From Lucifuga dentata (lineage: Eukaryota > Chordata > Actinopteri > Ophidiiformes > Bythitidae), in contig VXCM01000328.1 in the NCBI GenBank assembly GCA_014773175.1, positions 62,001 through 126,000 of the forward strand: DNA of 64,000 nt, given 5' to 3'. The notes below the pieces were generated by a model. It saw only the letters and a list, made by a program, of their open reading frames with translations. It did not search any database and was not told the DNA's origin. The stretch's first letter is position 1. Every line of letters begins with the position of its first letter. Positions 46,498-58,618 of this stretch are shown here, piece by piece. Both the position numbers and the translations under genes were made by a program.

Positions 46498-46768
46498 AGT
46501 CATCCTCTGTGGTGACCGTCTGTCTGGATGCTTCCCTGCGATGGCTGACAGTAGCTCAGGCCTGGTTTGTCATTCACCTGACTTTCAGTACTTCAGTATC
46601 TTCTAAATGCTTTTTAATCTTCCCAGAGATGAAATAAAACTGCAGAAAAAAGCCCTGTAACATAGTTTTTGATACTTGTGTTTTTATACCAAGGTTCAAT
46701 TTGTGTTGGTGAATTAAAGAATAAAAAGCTTTGGATAAGAAAGTAAAATTTGTGCTTCATAGTGTACA

Positions 46769-46956
46769 TCAGTGCAGGCAGGTGCTGTTTGCATTCTGCT
46801 GGAACAGGGCATAGAAAGCTGTTTGTGGTCTGGAGGTCACGATTCCGATAGCAGAATCCTTTAAGCTTCTGGCCAGGTCCTCTCCCAGATCATCAGAAAG
46901 GTCTTTCCCTTTGACCTTCACTCTCCTCAGAAATCCCAGCTCTGCCCCTCTGTATT
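46769..46956 (-). CDS. Unassigned candidate terminal coding exon
   Basis: On the minus strand a good acceptor (CTGTTCTCTTTCAG) is followed by an open frame of 61 residues and a TGA. In phase 2 it reads YRGAELGFLRRVKVKGKDLS, then DDLGEDLARSLKDSAIGIV and TSRPQTAFYALFQQNANSTC, then Leu-His. The mix of charged and hydrophobic residues looks like real protein, while the other two frames stop early. I do not recognise the family and found no upstream exons, nor a clear AATAAA downstream on this strand. C12orf56, a minus-strand neighbour of SRGAP1 in human, is one idea that I cannot check. It could also be a fragment of a moved or dead gene. Confidence 0.35.
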
Positions 46957-49900
46957 CTGAAAGAGAACAGTCTGGTTGTGTTTGTATTCAGGAAGACTGA
47001 AGACTAAAAAACAACTGAGGAGTTATGCTTGTGATTATCTTCCAAATTAATAGTGTTTTTATTGTGTTTAGACGCTATTGGTTTGTTTACTTTAATAACA
47101 GCAGGGATTTATGCTGTCAGACTGCCTGCAGACATTAAAAAATGCACTCGACAATTACAGAGAAAATATATTTGACATTTGGATCACAAGCAGGCAGATC
47201 TGTAGCTTTTTTTTTAATTGAAGTTAATCCGGTGCATCGTAAGACGTCTTCATGTGGTGATGTAGAGAGTTTGTACTAAATCTGCCTGCTCTTTATTTAG
47301 ACACGATCCTCAGCTCTACCTGTGGCTCATCTTGCTGACAGGAACATTTATAACAAAAACACGAGGAAGACTTGAGAGTGTGTTAGCAAATAGTCTTTTC
47401 AGGGGAAGAAATATTCAGAGTGTTTTCATTCTTTGAACCGAAAAATATTCTCTATTCCATTTAGTCACATCAACATTAAGCACAGCATTTTATACATTAC
47501 AGAAAATGTAACATGCATAGGTTTACATGCACGTTCAAACGTTAATTCTAATCTGATTAAGGCAATAGGATGATTTTTTTCAAACATCATCGAACAGGCA
47601 CGTTTTGAATGGACACTGCACTAATTTAGTAAACTGTAGAATCCCACTAATTCCGTCCATGCATAGGGAATACGCTGCATTTTTGATGTAATCGGATTAC
47701 AAATAAAAATCATTATATTGTGCATTAAAATGTACTGACTAATGTTCACTACAGGTAGCTTTTTTCATTATTTCATATCCTTCAGCAATGTAATGCTAGG
47801 ACTGAGAATAGCAATATCTGAATGAATCAATGTGATTCTGGATAGGATTTAAATAAAAGAAAATCTTTCTGAGGGCCTTTATCATGAATAAAAAGCCCAA
47901 AATAGCATGCAAATAATATGTTAAGACAAGTACATTGTTGTGTGAGATTGTTTTCTGGTTCATATGCTACACAGTAAAGCATAGGTCCAACCTGAAATAT
48001 GCACTTTTGTGGGGAATTATATACATGTAACACAACTTTTGCTATCTTGCTGTGATCCGTGTCAGCATTCTGTAGTTTCACACAAAGAGAATCTTGAAGT
48101 TTGAGAACAGAATGATGGAAAAAAAAGAGCAACTGTCAAACTCCAGCATCACCTTTTCACTCTCTAATTAGTAAATAATGTCAGTTGTGAGTTGGTGAGA
48201 GTGAGCTAGTGAAAGCAGTCACCATGACGACCTGACCTGACATTACGTGACGATAAAATTCTGTCCTGTTAACACGGTGCCTGCGGCCTTGTGATGCAGT
48301 GCCATTAACAAACATGTTCAGGCATCCAGATATGTGTTAAGAACATAGGATACTTGAAGGAGAATAGCATCATAGGTGGGAAAATTTGCTTCCCCTTGCA
48401 ATATTTTTCCTATGATTACCAAGGTATTGAATGTATAAGATTGTAATAATGAATATTTTTGGCTAGTATACTTATGGGGCATAGTTGATATTTGTTAAAT
48501 CTGTGACATGTCGGCTTAACAGCCTCTCAGAGGTGTTGATGGAGGTTAGAGGTTGAAGGACTAATGGAATCCTAATACCTCCTGGAGCTCTTGAACAGAG
48601 CATCCGTCACACACCTACCATCTGCTTTTACTGCCTCTCCTCCTTCAAGAGTGTGTCCGTGTGTGTGTTTCTGTGCATAGCATGTTTCCACTTGGTGGTA
48701 TGTCATTGGGTGTGGCAGTAGTGGCAGTGTGTGTGTGTCTGTGTGTGCGTGCATGTGTGGGTGAATGGTTATTGACAGCACCATCTGTGGCCACTCACAC
48801 TTTTTGCTGTTTTAATAAACTCTGCTGAGCACGCCCGTGGCTTCTGTTTTCCCTGCCGTGTTTTTTACCGATGTCACAAAGACCACCAAGACATTAGTGC
48901 AGCTCCCCCACCCCAACACCCCCACCCACCACANAAAAAAAAAAAAAAAAAAGAAAAGCCAAACCAACCCCTAATCATGACTCCCACATCCCCAAACCAA
49001 ACAATATGTCTGCAGTTTGTGCGGCACTGTTGCAAATGAATGAAAAAAAATTGAATGTCTTGGCTTCTAACTGACACTGACAAGTTTGATTTCCCCACAC
49101 AAAGAATGAAATCAAACCCACCGTGGTGTAACACTGACTGAAGCTGTTACAGTTTGAGTAGTGAATGCACCATTGTTTTGTTTCTATTGAAGGTTTTAGG
49201 CATAAAAAAGGATCCCTGGGTGTGTCTGGAGTGACTTTTAATGATGTGGATGGGATTCACTGCACAGCATATGAGCTAATATGAGCTATGGGGCATTGAT
49301 GAAATTGGACCATGCTTGGAGAGAAAGTAAAATAAATGGGGTAAGATTGAGGTGAAAAAGTCTATTAAAGGGGGCTGGAGAGATTTTTGGCTATTTTCTA
49401 GAATAATTTCATTCCTTGAAACCACTGCAGGGGCCCAACAGAAGGGCTCACAGGCAGAAACAGTTTGATCATCAGGCCATACTGCTGCATGCCACCCAGT
49501 CTGGCTGGATTAGATGTAAAGCTTTTGGGAAGGGGAATGGGGGATGGGAGGGAATTCTGTGAGGTCAGATGAGGAATAAGTGAAGGCGGAGGTCATAAGG
49601 TCTGGCATGGCTGACTTGTTTTAATCTGCGTGTTTCAGACGTAAGATGTTTATATGTTAAGCTTTTTAAGATGATTGTAAACGTTCTATAAGTGAAGCAT
49701 CCTGCTAGTTCTTAAGGCTGTTTATGCTTAACGGAGATATAAACGCACAGAAAATGTGATGTAATTGCGGCCAAAACAGCCAGCCACAGAATCCGGTTTT
49801 GAGGGTCACTCAAGTGGTTTAGCACCACTCAGTTTTTGAAACAACGCTTCTGGACATTAATTTGGCCATCAAACAACTCATGCAGAGTTGGGAAGTCAGG

Positions 49901-52836
49901 CTTTGGAGCCCTTTAAATGCCTTAAGTGAATTGAGTTACCTTTAGATGGGTATTCACAGTAATTGAGTTACTTTTGCACATTTAAAACTGCTGACTGCAG
50001 CGCAAGAAATGGATACACTTTGAATTAATGGCTCCTTTTCTTACTAAACTGATGCTTCTACTCCAACGTTTGGTAAAATGAGACAAGGTTCACCATAATA
50101 TTTAGAATTCATTAGTGCAATGAGACACACAAACTAGAATTTTCAATGCTAATAAACACTTCAGATTAGACTAAAATATGTCTCAACTACACGAACATCA
50201 TGGAGACACGAGGCGATGTGTTCTCACCTGATCCTCTGCCTTCACTCCTTCCTTTGTCATCTCTACAGTACTTCCTTCTACATTCAGTTGGCGGCATTTC
50301 CAGCTTTCCTGAATTAATGCAGTTCAAAACAATCAAATGTTTGGCAGGAATGATAGCTGAGTGGCTTTTATTGTGCTGACAAGTAGAGCCTTGTCTGCAT
50401 TCATTAAATGGTGAGACATATTTCATGTACCTGTCAAGGCAAAAGCTAAATCACAACGATGGCTTGCTGTGTTGCTGAGGAATATATGCTCCAACATCAT
50501 GATATGAATTTATTTCCATATGTAGTGCATACCTTAAACGTGCAACCGAGTCGTGAGGTTTAAAGTTTCCCAGCCTATTTCTCGCTTCTCCCTCTTTCCC
50601 ATCCTCCCTTAATGCTGATGAAGAGAAGTTTAATTTACCCATCTTGTGACTCCTCCCACATACCTCCCCCATTATCCTTTCTTCTACCTTGACCTCTTGA
50701 CCTGAGGCAAGCGAGCTTTGAGCCAGCTGTCCTCCCAATCAATAGCTAGAGACCACCCCTTAAGGCATGGTTGCCCTGACAGATGCACGCCTCAAGTTGC
50801 TGTCCTGAGGAAAAGTTTGAGGATGAATAGTGTTATAAAAAGCAGCGGTCAATGAAATGCTTCGTCCCCTTTGTGTCTCTAAGCCTGACTGATTATAGCT
50901 TAAAGGCAAAAAGCCAACCCTGACTTTTAAAAAAATATATAGCGCTACATACTGTATGCAGTCTTGCTCCTGTAGAACCCCCAAAATGTCTGCACGATTT
51001 GATGTGGTCACCTCTCCCTGTCTTTGGTTTCCTTACTGTATTCTGTTTTTAGTAGTGCAAAGAGGAACTGGAAAGAGTTTCACATGGTCTCAGCTCCCAG
51101 CTTATCAGCCTCACAATAAAGGCTCATTGTGGGCTACAGAAGGAGGAGGCCTGGGCCTAGAGTGCAGGCATGGCTCCTGAGCAGCCTCAGGCAGGTCTTG
51201 CAAGCTCTGGCCTGAACTCTCCTCCACCCTCCCCAGAGATGGAAACTGGAGCCACGGCTGTGGTTCCAGCCACGGATATGTGGGGTGCTTGGAAATAAAA
51301 AGAGCCATTTACGGATAAAGCTCTGTCAGCCATGTTCTTCCACTGCTCACTGTGTCCAACTGCCAGTGGTCACACATGGAGAAGTGGTGATTTAAAGTCA
51401 CAATCCTCCTTTGGCTGTGAAACGTAGACATACGTGAAGATGAAGCAGTGTGTTTATAGTTCCATGATGTCTTTTGAGGGTCTGTGAAGCTTTTACGTCC
51501 GCTCAGAATGCTACACGATGCTGGTCAACTTTCCACAAATAACACAGTTATTTTAATGCTGTATAACTTCATATCATGTGGTCGTTATGCAATATTAATT
51601 TGCATCTTTTTCTTGTCTTTGGGTTGCAGCCAAATGACCAAATACCCCAATTTCACAGTCATCAGAAGTTTTTATCATCACACATTCACATGCTAATGCA
51701 AAGTTTTGACAATTAAAATGTTATTGACATGCATATTGGTCTTCATTTCCATCTGTCCTGCCCTTTATCTCTGTCCTGGCTCTGATCCCCTGCTGGTGGC
51801 CTGCTGTCAAGTACAACTTGACCCTGTGGCCACCAAAGCAATGACCTCTGCTCTCTGACCTGGATCCTTTGACCTAAATTCTGCCAATTGCCTCCTCTGT
51901 CCTAATCAATGACTGCAGGGATTGTGGATGTCTGCCAGGCATTCAAATGAATAATTAACCAGTTTTAATCCCCTTATTTTTAAAGTTGGTGTAATGTTCT
52001 ATGTTCAGCATAACTGCAGAGTAACTTACAAACCTGTACATGCGAATCTTTTTCCAAATTTTTGGGCTAATGACATTGCTGCATGCCTCTGTTGCTACTT
52101 GTTTCTACCAAATAGACTGTTTGTTTTAATATTGTCTGCATGGGAATATTATAAAAGCAGTCTAGCTGGCATAGCATGGTAGCAGTACAGGAAGGTGCAT
52201 TTCAGTTATTTGAAGTTTTTGTCATGTAAATTCTTTTTAAGGTGGTTTTTTTTTTAGGTTAGGATGAAGTGGAGCACACTGCTCTCTGCAGCAAATCCCT
52301 GCAGACTCCTGGAAGCCTGTTTTATCATAGTTTAATAGGAGGTGCATGAGCTGCAAAGCAAAGTTAGTTTTTTTAGACTGCTCTGGAAATAGAATGAGCA
52401 TGACTTGTCCTAGTCTTATAACCCAAAGTAGAGCAATGTCTCTTTGACTGAAATAGTAATTAAAAAAACAAAAAACAAAAAAAAAAACACTACAGAAGAG
52501 AGTTTTCATCTTTCTCTTAATTACAGTTGATAATCTGATCTCATCCACCATTATCCTGGAGGATAATACTGTTTAGAACCAATCTTTAAAACATATTAGC
52601 ACCTAAATGCATTTAGCATTTGGCAAAACTGCCTGTGTATCCGTACACACTTGCTCATCCAGCTGCCCAGCAGAGATACAGACACGCTGGACTTGCCTCG
52701 TATATCTTAATTTTTAATCAGGCGGTGTGGAGGAAGCCTCAGTCTCCCCTGGGGTCCTGTGATTTGTCCTGGTTAATGGCATGTCAGAGGGACGTGATGC
52801 ATGACAACCTGGCTGGCTGTGTGCATGAGTGGACAG

Positions 52837-52838
<2 letters not shown>

Positions 52839-52887
<49 letters not shown>

Positions 52888-52906
52888 ACACACACACACA
52901 CACACG
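52839..52906. repeat. (CT)n(CA)n compound microsatellite
   Basis: CT run of about 40 bp passing into a CA run. The ORFs on both strands here are repeat translations. Confidence 0.9.
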
Positions 52907-53852
52907 TGCATACACATACACTGAAGGGTAATAGCTCTGTGGGAGACTGACAGAAAGAGAAAGATCCGGCCTTTCTTGCTATAGTGTAGAGAAACAAAAG
53001 AACTGTGAAAGCTGATCTCTCTGTTCTTTTCTTCTTCCATCCTCTTTGTTCCCCTCCTGCACTCTGAGCAACTGCCCTGAGGTCCATCACATTCTCCGGG
53101 CGCTCAGATCTCATGTGGTAATCCCAAAGTATTGGGTGGATCTCCTGTGGGCAAAACAGGTGTTTGATTTCACCTGTCCAGTCTTGTCAAGCTTGTGTTC
53201 ATGCAGGGATGATGACAAAAAGGTTTTAATTAGATATTTCAGTGGACATATTTTGAGTGGAAAATATGTCAGCCGCTGGTACGTGGAAAAGTGGGAGCGG
53301 ATTGGTGGTTAAATCCTCCCTGAGGGTAGGTCGGAGGAGATAACAGCACCTAACTCTCTGTCATTTCCTCCATATTGGCTTCCACTATAATTATCTGGAA
53401 ATGAGGTCTTCTGGAAGCCTACTCATTCTCTCCTCACAGGTCTAGTCTTCTCTGTGTGTGTATGTGTGTGTACTGAAGTATGTTGGCCTATCTCCTCTGG
53501 TGCCCTGTGAGGAAAAGGGGGGAGGAATGGTCATTGTTGACTTCCTCATTCTCCACGGCTTAGCTTTCACTACAGATGCCTTGTGAGAAATCCATCCCTG
53601 CTGGCTGTGACTGGGACTGTGACTGGGCCTCAGGAGTTGGTGGGGGCTTGAGACTGAAACCCGAGTAAGGGGAAGGATCAGGATACAGTTTGAACTTCAG
53701 CTACGTCTTCTTCAGTAATGCTCTGCTAGAGGAAAACCTAAAAAAAAAGTGCTTCAAAGTTGAAACAGTTTGACATGACTAAAACATACGAATAGAATGT
53801 ATAACCCTGTATGTTCATGCCTGATTCTATTAAAAGTGGCTTTTGATTGATG

Positions 53853-54417
53853 TTAAAGGACCATACTGTCAATTTTGCACGACTAAGCTCAGTAAATACA
53901 ACGAGCGTACATGTTACATTACTGACAGTTTCCAAAAAATAAAACCATATTTTAGTTTTCCTTTTTTTTAAATTTTTGCCAAATCCCCTAACTTTTCAAA
54001 ATTGAATGTCCAAGTGTACACCCACCTTAAAATTTTGACTGCTAAGACGTATGTCCAAATGTAGAAGGGACGATTGCTTTTAATTTCTCGGTAAAAGCCA
54101 TCTTCTCCTGGGACTATATTCTCTGGCGGAGATGTACATTGTCTTTGTGTAGCTTTGGAGTGGTTAAATAGTTACTTTGACAAAGAAATTTAATAGATGC
54201 AGTGGTCACTATGATGGATTACTTATCTCAAACACATTTCAATTCTCGGCAACTTGATTTTTATAATGTACTGGAATGGTCGTCTGAAAGCTAGGAACAA
54301 CAATTCTAATATTTACCACTCTAGTAGAACCTTTTGGAAAATGAAAAGTAATGTAATGTGTATGTAGGTTGTATTTATTGGGCTCAAACATTAAAAATCA
54401 TCAGATCTGTCCTTTAA
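53853..54417 (+). mobile_element. TTAA-family MITE, copy H
   Basis: Left TTAAAGGACCATACTGTCAA; right ATCAGATCTGTCCTTTAA. Forward interior around TATTCTCTGGCGGAGATGTA. Confidence 0.8.
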
Positions 54418-55186
54418 GGACCTTTTGGGCATGTTTATTGTGGGCGAGGCCAGCAATGAAATAGGTTGCCAGACTTGTAAAAGTATTCATAGCAATAACA
54501 GTAATGGTGGACAACAAAATCTCACATCAAGCATTGAGACAGAGTTTATGTTGAGAAATGGATTTTCTCTGTTTCTAGTGTAACAGTGTACATTTCTCAA
54601 TCCAAATATATATTTGTTCTGCACTTTGTGAACCCAGCACTGAAGATTTAATTGTCTAAAGCTGAGCTCTTGAAATTTAAGAACAGAAATAGAGCAAATT
54701 TTTATGCACAGTTCAGTTTTAACCACTGATCTCTCCTCCACTCTGTCTCACAGCTTCATTATTATGCCCTGATAGTGCAGATTTGGACTTTTAGATGTTA
54801 GATCAGACAAACAGCAAAGATTTAAAATCCTGTAAATAGCTGTTTATTTTCTTGTCTGCCAGTGTCATTCATCTCTTTGATTTCTTTTCTTTGGTTAGAG
54901 TATAATTATTCAGATCAGTCAGAGTTGGATTTTTGCACAAGTGGATTCTGTTCTAAAGGAGTTCCTCTTATATAAGCGGAACAAGTCGGCTCCATCTTTA
55001 AACCTTGTTCACAGGCAAAGCCCACCCCCTCCCCAACTCCACGCTCCACCTAACCTTAATTCTCTACCCTCAATCTTCAATCCCAGCTTAACTCACCCAT
55101 CCATGCACCTCATTATTCTATCTCCAACCCACCCCTCTTAGCTCCAACCCCTTTGGCCTCAATCTTCATCCATTGATTAGCAAGCT

Positions 55187-55650
55187 GTAAAGGATCATAC
55201 CGGTGATATTTTTTGTATGTTTGAGCCCAGTAAATACAACCTGCACACTTATTAAATTACTGCCAAGTATTTTTCCAAAACATACGACTAGAGTGGTAAA
55301 TTTTATAATTGTTTTTCCTACCTTCCAGACTGCCATTGATTTCAGTTAATTACAGTACGCTATAAAAATGAAGTTGCAGAGCCTTGAAACATACTTGAGA
55401 TAAGTAATCCATCACACACATAACATAAGTGCTATGATATGATTAAACATGGAGCAGGTGAAACATTGAATTTCAAGGTGGGTGTATCACCTAAACATTT
55501 CATTTTGAATGATTAAGGGATGTAATAAAGTAACAGGAAAACTAAAATATGGTTTCCTATTTTGGAAAATGGTTAGCAATAACATAACTTACATGCAGGT
55601 AGTATTTATTGGGCTTAAACATGCAAAAAATCACCGGTATGGTCCTTTAA
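55187..55650 (-). mobile_element. TTAA-family MITE, copy I
   Basis: Left GTAAAGGATCATACCGGTGA (TTAA decayed to GTAA); right TCACCGGTATGGTCCTTTAA. Reverse orientation, internally shortened. Confidence 0.8.
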
Positions 55651-56490
55651 TCAATAATATTTTTTTTCTGAATGAGAGATGAGTGTCAAGGGACCAGGTT
55701 GTTATATTTAGGCATTTATGAAAAGCGTGTATTTTAGTGCTGTTGAAAGACAACACTTGGCATATCGTTCGCCCCTTCCTGCCAGACGTCAGACTCAACA
55801 TTCCCCAAAGTGAAAATGTTTACACGTGGGTGAAGCTGTCTCCGTGAGTGGATTATTTCAGCTGTCACAACTCTGAGCAAAAGCCGGAAAATGACAGACT
55901 GTTTTTCCTCACAAGAGTTTTGGGGAAGTTTTGGTCTTTTGTATTTATAGTACAGAGGAGTGTTAAAGAGGAGGAGAAATGTCTCTTTTCTTCTTTTTCT
56001 TTTTTTTTTTNTTTTTTTTTTTTTTTTTTTTTTGGTAGTGTCATTATGAGATTGATGCCATCTCTTTGTAATTCTGTTGACAGTATCTGTCAATAAATTG
56101 ACATCTCATTAGCTAAGAAGGTTTTCCCAGAGTCAGCTGATGTCATAAATTCTCACCTTCTCACATGACTTTTGCTGCTATAATTTGGTTTGATTGGATG
56201 TTTTCCTGTGTGAAACTAAACCGAACAACCAGTAAATGCAACATTTTAACAATTGACATCCCTGATTTGGACCAAATGGACTACAGGTCTGAAAACACCC
56301 TCAAACTGTTGTTCAGGCAAAACAAGCAGTTTATGATGGAGACTTGTCACTATTTTTTTTTTTTGGAAATTTTATACATTAAAAAAATACTTGATTAATC
56401 AAATGTAATCAAAAGCTTAAGTGCAGAAAAAAAGAAAAAAAAACATTACTTAACAGTCCCACATCTAGGAATAGAAGACCACCTCCTATA

Positions 56491-56843
56491 CAGGCAGTCC
56501 CTGGGTTACGAACAAGTTCCGTTCCTACGGCTGTCTTTAAGGCAGATTTGTACGTAAGTCAGAACAGTTACGTAAGGTGCTTATCTAGTGTGTATATTTT
56601 ATCTTTCTATGCATAAGAAACATTAAAGAAATGCTTCCAGATATACTAGAACATCTTAAACATAATAATACAGCTGAACAGCTGACGACGCGCAATGTTT
56701 TGACGTGCGTCGTAAAGTAGTGCGCCGTTCATTATTACGAATCATTGTATGTAAGTCAAATTTTTAATTTAAGGCTTCATGGCGGTCGGTTTGTAAGTAC
56801 GGATTGTTCGTAAATCGGACGTTCGTAAGTCAGAGACTGCCTG
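56491..56843. mobile_element. Chapaev/CMC-like non-autonomous DNA transposon
   Basis: Terminal inverted repeats CAGGCAGTCCCTGGGTTACG at the left and, complemented, CAGGCAGTCTCTGACTTACG at the right, flanked by TATA on each side (apparent 4-bp target duplication). The GTACGTAAGTC / TTCGTAAGTC motifs recall Chapaev-type repeats seen in vertebrates. 353 bp, no transposase. Confidence 0.6.
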
Positions 56844-56869
56844 TATACTGTATATCTCACTGTCTAAAC

Positions 56870-57189
56870 CAGTCATCCTCAAAATCTGGACTCCGATCCG
56901 GATCCGGACCGAGACAACTGTCTCCGGACTCTGAGCAAATTATACTTTTCATATGTATTATTTGTATTATCTGCGAAACATCGCTGCAATATGAATCAAA
57001 ATTCTCTGCTTTCTCCACTGCAGAGAAAGCAAAACTGAATGTCCAACTGCTCCGCTATCGACACCTTAAATTCTCAGTAAAAATTAGGGTCCCAGTCCCA
57101 CCCTGGCTTGACTGACTTTAGTAAACGGACCTTCGTCTTATTGAAAATATTCTTTGTGGACCTTTAAGATTTGTATTTGAGTACCCCTG
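56870..57189. mobile_element. hAT-type non-autonomous element with perfect 8-bp target duplication
   Basis: GTCTAAAC occurs immediately left (56862-56869) and right (57190-57197). Termini CAGTCATCCTCAAA and, complemented, CAGGGGTACTCAAA are typical hAT ends. 320 bp, no transposase frame. Confidence 0.8.
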
Positions 57190-57295
57190 GTCTAAACCAT
57201 GACCTACAGATCCCTAGGGATCATATTTGTGTTCCATCACTTACACAGTTTGAAAGCAGGACAGATGGGAGTTATAGCAGACAGAGAAGCACATA

Positions 57296-57298
<3 letters not shown>

Positions 57299-57336
<38 letters not shown>
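57299..57336. repeat. (CA)n microsatellite
   Basis: Uninterrupted CA run of about 38 bp. Confidence 0.9.
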
Positions 57337-57338
<2 letters not shown>

Positions 57339-58545
57339 AGCACATCACTAAACAAACATTAATATATCCCACTTATGCTCACAAGGCACGGACACAAAGG
57401 TGCTGTGTGTTGCTCAGCATCTAATTTAAATTACCCTCGTAATCAATACTGCCTGTGTCTAGACACAGTTGGGTTCCTAAAAGTATTTTTAGAGAAGGCT
57501 GAATGAATGAATTGTCATGCATGTTTGTGTGTGGTGTGCATGACAGTGCAAACTTTCAGCTGTGCTTTGTCTCTGTGTTCACCAGCCAGCTGCTCCTTTG
57601 CAGATAAGACATTTTTTTAATCAATCGTCTTTTGTCCTTGAATGCAGCCTCGTCCCTAAAAACATGTCCTGGGAAGATCTGAGTAGGACATTGGAGCTGA
57701 GTACAAGTTTAAAAATCCTCTTTTGTTTTTTCCCTTCTCTGTTGATTTTTATAACTTTATAATTTAAGCTGAAGTTGGATATATTTCTCTATTAAAATTG
57801 AGCCCAATGAGAAGCGACAGATAGAGGGAATGTTGGGAACAAACTGCATTGTTTGTGTGCAGTTGGGTGCATGTTCTATCTTGCAAACTTTCTCTTTGAT
57901 TTGTTGCCTCTAATTAAACTTTGTGTTCACTGAAAACATTCCTGTTTGATGCTTCAGTCTGTTTGCATTGCTGTTATTGTTAGTATACTTAAGAGTTATG
58001 TCTCTGTGAAAACTTAATGTACAGCGTATTAATTATTTGTCCTTTCAGATGTCCGTTCACACATCATGGCCCTTTTATTAAACAATATAGACAAAGTCAG
58101 AGTTGTTTTTTTAGGGTCAATTTTCACTTTACTGTAAGAAAAGGTGGTACAAACTTGTAATTTTAGCCCCTTTTCACACCTCAGGAGCTTTTTTTTAGGA
58201 AGTCAGGATCCTTTTCATGAACTCATAAACTTTCCTTTATTTCGCACCAAGAAGCCAGGAAAGATTTTTTTTTCCCCTACTTCAGGGTTCCTGATGGTTC
58301 AAGAGCTGCTGGCAGGAGCTGGTAAGACTTGATAGGTCAGATACAAGCTTCCCCAGGTGGACATGCATGTCTTTTAGTCATCAAAAAGATCCTGCTACAT
58401 TCATTGGAGCCCAGAATTACTCGTAAAGTCTTGAATGTAGTTCCGAACTTCGTGTACGAAGATGAACTTTGTGTCTTTCTGACAGAATTCTCCAACTCTG
58501 TTCCTTTTCCTCTGTTTGATGTCCACTATATCATGTCCCAATAGA

Positions 58546-58555
<10 letters not shown>

Positions 58556-58617
<62 letters not shown>
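58556..58617. repeat. (TC)n microsatellite
   Basis: About 60 bp of TC. A 216-codon minus-strand frame passing through it (58526-59176) is not taken as a gene. Confidence 0.9.
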
Positions 58618-58618
<1 letters not shown>

